Shown here: in pieces, positions 55,046-64,000 of the stretch
How the letters are laid out: every line of letters starts with the position of its first letter
Position numbering within the stretch: position 1 is the stretch's first letter
From: Anaspis maculata
Taxonomy: Eukaryota > Arthropoda > Insecta > Coleoptera > Scraptiidae
NCBI GenBank assembly: GCA_949128115.1
Contig: OX421967.1
Span: 61,578,855 to 61,642,854, forward strand
DNA: 64,000 bases
Reading direction: 5' to 3'
The notes under the pieces: model-generated
Told to the model about the DNA's origin: nothing
The model's input: only the letters and a program-made list of their open reading frames with translations
Databases searched by the model: none
Position numbers and translations under genes: made by a program

Positions 55046-57959
55046 TTCGAGCTCGTCAGTTTGACAAAAATCAAGCGCTGGGTAAGCCTTGATTTACTGA
55101 GAGTTGGCATTATACTCGGCATTGAACCTTGCAAGTCTGGCTGAATTCGAAATCAGATTAAATAAAACGAAGCTACTTCAGTTCAGCTCTAGGTGAGCTG
55201 GCTCAGTCCTAAATAAAGTTCAAGTCCGCTTTAGCTGAAGTCAGCTCAGCTTTGAAGTTAGCTAAGCTCTGGTTGAATTGCTCACCTCTAGCTAAAGTCG
55301 ACTACGCTTCTGTCAAAATTAGCTCAACTGAAGCTAAAATGCACTTAGCTCTAGCTCATCTCTAGCTAAACTAGTTTTACTATAGCTGAACTCAATCAGC
55401 TCTGGAAGAAGCTAACTCTGATCTAGCTTAAGTCAGTTAAGCTTCAAAATTAGCTCAGGTCTGGATACATTGCTGACTCTAGTTGAAGTCAACTACGCTC
55501 TAGTCGAAGCTAACTCAACTCGAGCTGAGCTCTAGCTCAAATCTAGCTGAATTGGCTCAACTGTAGCTGAACTTGATCAGCTCTAGGAAAATAGCTCCGC
55601 CCTAGCTGGATTCAGCTCAGCTTCGGTTGGAGCTAGTTAGGCCTGGGTCAAATTAGCTCAGCTCTACCTCAAGTAACATCAGCTCTTGTTCAACTCAGCT
55701 CAGCTCTAGCTAGAGCTTGATCATCTGTAGCTTGACTAGCTCTTCTTCAGCTGAATTAGCTCATATTCAGTTACTCTCGTCAACTCCAGCTCAAGTTAGC
55801 TCAGCTACTGCTTATGTTAGTTCTGGATTAGCACCAAGTAACCAAGCTCCGGCTCAAGTTTGATCATTTCTAGCTATGCTAGTTCTTCTCTAATCAAGCT
55901 AGCTCTGCTTTAACTAAGCTAGCTCTGCTTCAATTAAGCCAGCTCTTCACTAACAAAGCTAGCTTTTTCTGACTAAGTAAGCTCAGATATCTGATAAAAC
56001 TGCGTAGATTTCAGCTGAAGTTAGCTCATTTATAACTGCAATTTGTTCCAGTTTAGCTTGAATCAATCCAGTTCTAGCTGAATCTAACTCAGATTGGAGT
56101 TACAAATCATCAGGTTTTAAATTGAATTAGGTTTGTTCTATCTAAAGTAAGATAAGCTCTTGTTCAACTCAGCCCAGCTTTAACTGGAGTTCAATCATCT
56201 GTAATGCTGCTAGCTTTTTAGCTAAGTCAGCTCATGTTCAGTTGAACTGTCAACCCCAGCAAAAACTAGCTTTGTTATTGCCATAAGCACGAATCAACTC
56301 AGCTGTGGCTGAAGTTTGACCATCCCTAGCTATGCTAGCTTTCCTTTAACAAAGCTGAGTCTTTACTAGCTGGGTTATTTCTTCTCTAGCTGAGCTAGCT
56401 CTTCTCAAGCTATGGTAGCTCTTTTTTAGCCAAGGTAGCTCTTCTCTCACCAAATAAGCTCATCCCTGAATTAATTGTGTCTTTGACTATAGTTAGCTTG
56501 AATATGACTGGAATTCGTTTAGGTTTAGCTCAAATCAAGTCGGCTCTGGTTGTAGTTGGCTCAGCCTAGCGTTGGTTTAGCTAAAACTGAGATTAGCTGT
56601 ATTACCTAGCCACATTTAGCTGAGCTCTGTCCCTGGTAGAGTCAAATCAAATGAGACCTAACCAGAGTTCAGTTGATTCAAGCTTAAATCTAGGTCAGAT
56701 TAGAGTTATGAGTTATTTCAACCTTAACTTAGATCTTTTCAACGCTGAGTTTAAGCGTAACGTATAGCAGTTTTAGCACAGTTTAGCTCAACCCTAGGTG
56801 AGTTTAGCTCAAACTGAGCCCACTTGGTTCAACTTGACTCGTTTTTTACCAAGTCTAGCTCCAGTAGAGCGCTCAACTTAGCTCAGCCATAGTTCAGTTC
56901 CCAACTTAGCTCAACATGACTCAGTTCTACCAAAACTCAGCTCAGCTCGAGCTCATCTTAGCTCAATTTCAGCTCGACTTGGCTATATCTTAGTTCAACT
57001 CAGTTCTAGCTCAACTTAGCTCCGTTTTGGTTCGGTTCTTTCCAAACTCCTAGTTCAGTTATTGAAGTCTAGCCCAGTTTCAGTTCAACTTAGCCTAATT
57101 TAGCGCAGATCCAGCTCAACTCAACTAAATTTCAGCCCGACTGAGCTATAGCTATAGCTAAGTTCAGCTCAGTTCTAGCTCAACTCAGCTCAGTTCTATC
57201 ACAACTTGATTCAGTTCTAGCTCAACTTACTGCAGTCATAATCCAGTTTCTGATTCATCTTTACTTAGTTCTAGTTCATCTTGACTCAGTTCTGGTTTAC
57301 TTTAGCTATAGCCTAGTTCAGCGCAGCTCGAGCTCAACTTGACTCGGTTAACTTTAGCTCTAGTACTTCTAGTTGAACTTGATTGGGTTATAACTCATCT
57401 CAGTTCAGCACAGCACTGGCTTAATCCAGCTCAGCTCCAGCTCAGATTAGCTCATTTGTGGTTGAATTGAGTTCAGTTTTACCTCGTATTAGCTCAGTTT
57501 TCAGCTCAACTCCACCCTCAGTCCTGGCGTAGTTTCAACTGTAACTCGATTTCGTCAACTTAATTAATTCAGCGTCAACTTTAGCTGAAGTTGGCTCAGT
57601 TTTGGCTGAAATTCGTTCAGGTTTAGCTCGAGCAGCTCAATTCTAGTTGAACGTGGCTAAGCTCCAACGTCGGTTCGGTTGAAATTAAGACTAGTTCTAA
57701 CAACTGTCAAAATTCAGCTGAACTATACAGTCAAGTAAAACCTAGTTCAAGTTCAGTTCAATCAAGCTCAAATCTAGCCCAGATTAGAGATACATGTAAT
57801 TTCAACCTCAACTCACATTTTACTAACGTTGAATTTAGGCGTAGTTTGGTTAAACTTAATTGAAACTTAGTCTAGCTCAAAACTAGCCAAGTCTAGTCCA
57901 AATTGAGCCAACCGACTTGCGTACATTCGCTTTCAGCATTGCTCAGGGAAAAACCCATA
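55046..57959 (+). repeat. AGCT satellite block 6a, strongly diverged
   Basis: Begins with GTCAGTTTGACAAAAATCAAGCGC, given as GTCAGTTTGAC and AAAATCAAGCGC, the same non-periodic landmark as in blocks 1a (3,637) and 3a (36,507). Words include GAAGTTAGCTCA, TTCTCTAGCTGAGCTAGCTC and TCAACTTAGCTCAG. The divergence is higher than in blocks 1b or 5, with no clear higher-order unit until 56,800. Confidence 0.82.
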
Positions 57960-58385
57960 GACTTGGATGTAAACTTAGCTATATCTGAGAAAGATTGAGC
58001 TAGAACTGAGTCAAACTGAGGTACATCCAAGCTTAGTTGAACTGAAACTAAGCTAAGTTGACCTGAAATTAAGCTCTACTCAACTATAACTGAGCTAAGT
58101 TGCACTGGATCTGAACTGAGACCAGCTGAAACTTAGCTGAGTTGATGTAGGTCTAAGCTCAGTTGAGCTATAGCTAAGTTGAACTGGAATTGAGCTGAAC
58201 GGAAACTGGGCTAGACTGAGTTATAACTGAGCCAAGTTGCGCTCGACCTAAACTAGAACTGAGCTAAGTTGAGCTGGAAATGAGCAAAACTCAGCTCTTT
58301 CTGGGCTAAATCGAGCAAGGTCGAGCTGAAACTGAGCTGAACTGAGCAAATTCAAGCTAGAGCGGCGCTAAACTGAGTTGTTCGT
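57960..58385 (-). repeat. AGCT satellite block 6b, short reversed segment
   Basis: Orientation switches to GAGCTAGAACTGAG and GAACTGAAACTAAGC words for ~425 bp, then back. The left switch follows CATTGCTCAGGGAAAAACCC near 57,937, and the right switch is at GAGTTGTTCGTTAGCTCAGC near 58,374. Confidence 0.82.
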
Positions 58386-60885
58386 TAGCTCAGCTTCAAA
58401 TAAAAGTAGCTCAGTCTCTGTTCAGCTCGAGTCTAGCTCAACGTAGCTATAGCTTCACATTACTTAGTTTAAACTCAACTTAGCTCAATTTTAGCTTGAC
58501 TCAGCTCAGTTTTAGCTCATCTCAGTTCAGCTATAGCTGGTTAAGCTTAGTTCTAGCGCAATCAAGCTCAGTTCTAGTTCAGTTCAAGCTCAGCTCAGCT
58601 CAGCTCATTTTTGACTTGGCCCAGTTTTAGCTTGACTGAGCTCAGATATAGCTAAATATCAAGCTAATTTTTGACCAGTTCAGCTCAGTTCTAGTGAAAT
58701 TCGAGCTCAACTTAGCTCCGTTAGCTCACTGCAGCTAAGTTCTGGTTCAACTTGGCTTGACTTCAACCCAGTTTAGCGCAATTGTAGCTCAAGTTAGCTT
58801 CGTTAGCTCACTGCAACTTGGTTTGAGTTTAACTCAGCTTGACTATAACCCAGTCTAGCGCAGGTCTAGCTCAAGTTTGCTTAGTTAAGCTCATTTTCAG
58901 CTTGAGTTAGCTGAGTTTTAACTTGACTAAGCTCAGAATTAGCTGAGCCTAGCTCATTTATAGCTAAGTCTTAGTTCAGTTTGGGCTCGAAGCAGCTCAG
59001 CTTCAACTCAGTGTAGCTCAACGTAGCTGTAGCTTCACATGGCTCAGTTTTAACTCAACTCAGCTCAACTCTAGCTCGACTCACCTCGGTTTTAGCTCGT
59101 CTTAGCTCTAGCTAGTTAGGCTTAGTTCTAGCGCAACTAAGCTCAGTTCTAGTTCAGTTCGAGCTCAACTCAGTTCAGTTCGAGCTCAACTCAGTTCCTT
59201 TCAATCTCGACTCGGCTCAATTTTGGTTTGACTGAGCTCAGATATAGCTGAATATTAGGCTTAGCTCTGGCCAATTAAGCTTAGTTCCAGTTCAATTCGA
59301 GCTCAACTCAGCTCAGTTAACTCACTGCAGCTCAGTTCTAGTTCAACTTGGCTTGACTTCAACCCAGTTTAGCGCAATTGTAGCTCAAGTTTGCCCAGTT
59401 CAGTTCAATTCTAGCTCAAGCTAGCTCAGTTTCAACTCAACTCAGCTCAGACCCAGCTGGGTTTAGCTCATTTCTAGTTCAGTTTTAGTTCAGTTCGAGC
59501 TCAGTTTAGCTAAGCTTCAACTCAGTGTTGCTCAGTTCCTGTTTAGCTAAGCTCTAGTTCAATGTAGCTATAGCTTCACTCGGCTCAGTTTCAACTCAAC
59601 TAAGCTCAATTTGAGCTCGACTTAGCTCAGTTTTAGCTCGTCTCAGCTCAGCTATAGCTAGTTAGGCTTAGATCTAGCGCAATTGAGCTCAGTTCTTGTT
59701 TAGTTCGAGCTCAACTCTGCTCAGTTTAATCTCGACTTGTCTCAATTTCAGCTCGACTGAGCTCAGATATAGCCAAGTATTAAGCTCAGCTATGGCCGAA
59801 TTAGCTCAGTTTCAGTTCAAGCTCCATTTGAGTTCAACTCAGCTCCGTTAGCTCACTGCAGCTCAGCTCTGGTTCAACTCAACTTGACTATAACCCAGTT
59901 TAGCGCAGTTGTAGCTCAAGTTTGCTTTGTTCAGTTCAATTCTAGCTCGAGTCAGCTCAGTATCAACTTGACTTAGCTCATAGCTCATTTCTAGCTCAGT
60001 TTTAGTTAGTTCAGTTCGAGCTCAATATAGCTCAGCTTCAACTCAGTGTAGCTCAGTTTCTGTTCAGCTCGGTTCTAGTTCAACGTAGTTATAGTTCCAC
60101 TTGGCTTAGTTTAAGCTCAATTGGGATCAATTTTAGCTCGACTCAGCTCAGTTCTGTCTCATCTCAGTTCAGCTATAGCTAGTTGAGCTTAGTTCTAGCG
60201 CAATTGAGCTCAGTTCCAGTCAAGTTTGAGCTCAACTCAGCTCAGTTCAATGTCGACTTGGCTCAATTTGAGTTTGACTCAGCTAAGACACAGCAAAATT
60301 AAGCTCAGTTCTGACCAATTTAGCTTAGTTCTAGTTCAATTCAAGCTAAATTCAGTTTCGTTAATTTAGTGCAGATGAGTTCTAGTTCAACCTCGCTTGA
60401 CTATAACTCAGTTTAGCGCAGTTGTAGCTCAAGTTTGCTCAGTTTAGCTCAATTCTAGCTCGAGTTAGCTCAGTTCCAGTCAAACGGCTATGGCTCCACT
60501 TGGCTTAGATTTAACTTAACTTAGCTCGATTTTAGCTCGACTCAGCTCAGTTTTAGCTCGTCTCAGTTCAGCTATAGCTAGTTAGGCTCAGTTCTAGCGC
60601 AATTAAGCTCAGTTCTAGTTCAGTCCGAGCTCAACCCAGCTCAGTTCAACCTCGACTTGGCTCAATCTTAGCTTGACTGAGCTCAGATATAGCCAAATAT
60701 TGAGCTCAGTTCTGACTAACTTAGCTCAGTTCTAGTTCAATTTGAGCTCAACTCAGCTCTGTTAGCTCAGTGCAGCTCAGTTCTAGTTCAACTTAGCTTG
60801 GCTATAACCCAGTTTAGCGCAGTTGTAGCTCAAGTGTGCTAAGTTCAGCTCAATTCTTGCTCGAGTTAGCTGAGTTTTAACTTGA
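58386..60885 (+). repeat. AGCT satellite block 6c with ~400-600 bp higher-order repeats
   Basis: The landmark GTTAGCTCACTGCAGCTCAG or variants occurs near 58,728, 59,324, 59,855, 60,369 and 60,769 (596, 531, 514 and 400 bp apart). Units also share GCTATAGCTAGTTAGGCTTAG, CCCAGTTTAGCGCAATTGTAG and GCTCAGATATAGC, in that order. Confidence 0.87.
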
Positions 60886-61867
60886 CCAAGCTCAATTGAG
60901 CTACACTGAGTTGAAGCTGAGCTATATTGAGCCCAAACTGAACTTAGACTGAGCTAGTAATGAGCTAGACCCAGCTAATTCTGAGCTCAGTCGAGTTAAA
61001 ACTAAGCTAACTTGAGCTAGAATTGAGCTGAACTGAGCAAACTTGAGCTACAACTACGCTAAACTGGGTCGAAGTCGAGCCAAGTTGAACTCGAACTGAG
61101 CTACAGTGAGCTAACGGAGCTGAGTTGAGCTCGAATTGAACTAGAACTGAGCTAAATTGGTCAGAGCTGAGATTAATACTCAGCTATATTTGAGCTCAGT
61201 CAAGCTAAAATTGAGCCAAGCCGAGATTGAACTGAGCTGAGTTTAGCTCGAACTGAACAAGAACTGAGCTTAATTGAGCTAGAACTAAGCCTAACTAGCT
61301 ATAGTTGTACTGAGGTGGGCTAAAACTGAGCTGAGTCGAGCTGAAATTGAGCTTAGTTGAGTTAAAACTTAGCCAAGTGGAGCTATAGCTACGTTGAACT
61401 GAAACTGAGCTAAACAGGAACCGAACTACACAGAGTTGAAGCTGAACTGATTCAAGTTCCAACTGAACTAAGACTGAGCTAGAAATGAGCTAGATCCAGC
61501 TAATTCTGAGCTTAGTCGAGTTGAAACTGAGCTTACTCGACCTAGAATTACGCAAAACTGAGCAAACTTGAGCTACAACTGCGCTAAACAGGGTTATAGT
61601 CAAGCTAAGTTGAACTATAACTAAGCTTGAGTGCGCTAAAACTAAGCTTGAATAGCTATAGCTGAACTGAGACAAGCTGAAACTGTGCTGAGTCAAGCTG
61701 AAAGTGAGCCTGTTGTGTTAAAACTGAGCCAAGTGGAACCATAGCTACGATGAACTAGAACTGAGCTGAACAGGAACTGAGATACACTGTGTTGGAGCTG
61801 AGCTGATTCAAGCCCGGACTGAACTAAGACTGAGCTAGAAATAAGCTGGAAATGAGCTAGACTCAGC
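60886..61867 (-). repeat. AGCT satellite block 6d, reversed
   Basis: From CAAGCTCAATTGAGCTACAC near 60,886 the words read GAGCTAGAACTGAGC and GAACTGAGCTGAG. Segments such as ACTGAGCTAGAAATGAGC recur near 60,952 (as ACTGAGCTAGTAATGAGC), 61,472 and 61,830, about 360-520 bp apart. The array is cut by the TA-target palindromic element and resumes after it. Confidence 0.85.
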
Positions 61868-61869
61868 TA

Positions 61870-63351
61870 AAGTGCTCGCCAATTGAAATGGTCCACCCAA
61901 AAAATTTAGTCACATTCAAAGTGACATAACTCTTGAATGAATAAACTATTTTGAATCGTTTTATGTTCTCTGATTAGCTCACGGATTGGATTACAACATG
62001 TCATGGGCCGTTTTTGGTACAGGTGTTCCATATCAATTATACAGGGCGCTCAATCAGGTACTGCAAAAATGGGAAAGTTTGAACTGGTCCCATTTCACAA
62101 AAAATGATTTTTGGTTTTTTCCAAGTGTTCTAGGACAGATGTTGTTCCTATACCTTGAGGAAGTTTGAAAAAATTTTGAGTCTATCTCCTCCAATTACAC
62201 AGTGATCTCAAAAATGCAACTTTCTGGTCTAGCATTTATATCTATTTCAATTGTTCGTCAATTTGGGAAATAAGGACTCTTTTTGAAGCTGAAGACTCAG
62301 ATGAGAAGGCTCGAAGATCAAAACTGACTTGAGACAAAAATTTTGAAAAAACGAAGGAATCAAAAGTGACCTAAATATGAAGCACCCTAGAAATCAGGTT
62401 CAGCGAAAAAACTAAATAAAAATCAACTTGCCTTCAAACAAACTTTCATTTCCGACCATTTTGAGGTATTTTCCGATGTCAAGTGATGAAAGTTGTCGAT
62501 GTGGGACCCATTTCACAAATTCACTTTTCAGAAGATAATACCGGACCTTCCTCGACTGAAAATGCACGTAACCTAGGTTAACTTCTTATTGTCGAATGTT
62601 TCCTTCACATTTAAAGAGATAGGCACCAGTTCTGATTTTCGTAACCCAAGTTACGTCTATTTTTAGGTGAAAAACGTCCAGTATTCTCCATTGGAAGCAT
62701 CCATTTCTGATTTGGATTCATGGCCACAATTTCAGCTCCATACAAATGGGAAACACCTCAAAATGTTCAGAAACAATGGTTTGTTTGAAAACAAGCTGTT
62801 ATTTGTTTAATACCTTCTCTAAACCGGATCTCTAGCAAGTTTGTCAATTGAGTCACTTTTGATTCAATCCTTTTCCCAGAATTTTCATCTAAAGTCAATT
62901 CTGATCCTCGATCCTTCTGACCTGAGCCTTTAGCTTCAACAAGAGCCCTCATTTTCCAAAATCGGCCAACAACGGATAAAGTTATTACTGCAAAACTAAA
63001 AGGTTACATTGTTGAGATCACCCTGTAATTAAAGCAGATAGGCAAAAAAATTTGAAAACGATTCGAGTTATGGTTATAACAACTCCACTGAAACACTTGG
63101 AGAGAATCAAAAACTATTTTTTGTGAAATGGAACCTGTTCAAACTTTTCCATTTTAGCGGTACCTGATTGAGGGTCCTGTATAATTAATACGAAACACTT
63201 GTACCAAAAATAGTCCATGACATGTTGTAGTCCAATACGTGAGCTAATTAGAAAACATGGAACGATCCAAAATAGTTTATTAATTCAAAAGTTATGACAC
63301 TTTGAATGTGACTGTATTTTTTGGGTGGACCATTTCAATTGGCGAGCACTT
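61870..63351 (+). mobile_element. 1,482-bp palindromic TA-target MITE
   Basis: Ends are AAGTGCTCGCCAATTGAAAT and its exact complement, flanked by TA on both sides (61,868-61,869 and 63,352-63,353), which fits the Tc1/mariner (IS630) superfamily. The outer ~230 bp of the arms are about 90% alike by eye. Similarity continues at a lower level through the arms: GTGATCTCAAAAATGCAAC pairs with the complement of GTTACATTGTTGAGATCAC, and GAATCAAAAGTGAC is present in both. The centre is near 62,610. The whole element is therefore a foldback hairpin of ~730-bp arms. No transposase frame exists. It is inserted in an AGCT array, which continues in the same orientation on both sides. Confidence 0.88.
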
Positions 63352-63353
63352 TA

Positions 63354-63715
63354 GTTCTGAGCTTGGTCAAGTTAACACTGAGCCAACTCAAGCTAGAATT
63401 GAGCTGAACTAAGTGAATTTGAGCTACAGCTGCGCTAAACTGGGCTTAAGTCAAGCTAAGTTAATCCAGGACTGAGCTGAATTGACCTAACGGAGCTGAG
63501 TTTAGCTCGAATTGAACTAGACCTGGGCTTAATTGATCAGAACTGAGCTTAATACTTAGTTATATCTGAGCTCAGTCAAGCTAAAATTAAGCCAAGTCAA
63601 GATTGAACTGAGCTGAGTTGAGCTCGAACTGGACTAGAACTGAGCTCAATCGCGCTAGAACTCTTGACTCGCTATAGCTGAACTGAGACGAGCTAAAACT
63701 AAGCTGTGTCGAGCT
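63354..63715 (-). repeat. AGCT satellite block 6e, continuation of 6d
   Basis: Words such as GAGCTGAACTAAGTGAATTT and CTGAGCTCAATCGCGCTAG continue the reverse orientation interrupted by the palindromic element. Confidence 0.84.
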
Positions 63716-63851
63716 AAATTCTAGCTCGACTTAGCTCAGTTTCAGCTCTTCTCAGTCTAGCTATAGCTAGTTGAGCTCAGTTCTAGCGCAATTAAGCTCG
63801 GATTTAGTTGAGTTATGACTAAATTCAGAAGAGTTTTAGCTCAGTTCAGCT
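63716..63851 (+). repeat. AGCT satellite block 6f, short forward segment
   Basis: TAGCTCGACTTAGCTCAG and AGCTATAGCTAGTTGAGC are in the same orientation as 6c. The array ends near 63,851 in CAGCTCTCGCTGCC. Confidence 0.82.
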
Positions 63852-64000
63852 CTCGCTGCCAATTTGACCACTTACAGGTAAGGTGAGAAGATGATAGAAC
63901 ACTGCCCACAGATGGCAAGGGCCTGGATGCTAGAAGCTTCAAACAAGAATTCCAAACAAAAAAGCTGGAATCAAGACTCATCCAATCTGGCGGAAACCGG
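63852..64000 (+). other. Non-satellite end of window with a splice-like site and open frame
   Basis: CACTTACAG followed by GTAAGGTGAG at 63,871-63,886 is a good donor and a possible acceptor on the plus strand, though the tract before it is only moderately pyrimidine rich. From an ATG at 63,891 a frame is open to the window end (MIEHCPQMARAWMLEASNKN at its start); another plus-strand frame from GATGGCAAGG is also open. The sequence has no satellite character and could be the start of an exon or a transposon gene. No family is recognised. Confidence 0.3.

Noticed and set aside
1..64000. Reverse transcriptase, transposase, rRNA or other recognisable genes
   Set aside because: No frame with characteristic motifs was found on either strand. 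All mobile elements here appear non-autonomous.

Overview
This window looks like gene-poor, repeat-dominated nuclear DNA from an animal, most likely an insect or other arthropod. The support is hAT-type and TA-target DNA transposons without coding capacity, (CA)n microsatellites, tRNA-Lys primer-binding-like repeats, eukaryotic splice-site signals and no bacterial-style gene. The species cannot be told from the sequence. No open reading frame is convincingly protein coding: the longest (157 codons) is a translated tandem repeat.

About half the window (roughly 32 kb) is one very diverged satellite superfamily. Its base unit is a ~10-11 bp AGCT-containing word paired into ~21 bp units (type TAGCTCAGTTCTAGCTCAAC) and further organised into higher-order repeats of ~178, ~530, ~550, ~650-700 and ~1,200 bp. 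Blocks lie at 2.6-9.8 kb (+), 12.2-14.9 kb (-), 35.8-39.9 kb (+), 42.0-46.3 kb (-), 47.0-53.3 kb (+) and 55.0-63.85 kb (alternating). Other satellites are a 190-bp unit (1-860), a CACG-rich ~10-mer (9.8-10.5 kb), a ~110-bp unit (14.9-16.1 kb) and a ~20-bp GAAGTC repeat (34.9-35.7 kb).

Between 17.1 and 33.7 kb sits a nest of non-autonomous transposons that carry satellites inside them. hAT-like element 1 (17,149-20,116) has a perfect 8-bp target duplication. A 6.4-kb CAGGG...CCCTG element (20,812-27,228) contains a 3.0-kb foldback element (21,900-24,899, TSD AAGTCGAA) and a small LINE-like tail. hAT-like element 2 (28,358-30,412) is inserted into an older inverted copy of the family-1 interior, which also holds a small TIR element (about 31,196-31,632). 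An 18-bp direct repeat brackets this whole 5.6-kb block. A 1.48-kb, almost fully palindromic TA-target element (61,870-63,351) interrupts the last AGCT array.

The remaining DNA is a set of islands of non-repetitive, partly GC-rich sequence (e.g. 0.95-1.7, 10.5-11.75, 16.1-17.1, 20.1-20.8, 27.2-28.1, 33.7-34.9, 39.9-42.0, 46.3-47.0 and 53.3-55.0 kb). Two of them carry, on the minus strand, a pyrimidine tract and CAG immediately followed by GTAAGC or GTGAGC, the layout of recursive splice (ratchet) sites. This suggests, without proving it, that the window is part of a giant intron of a minus-strand gene.
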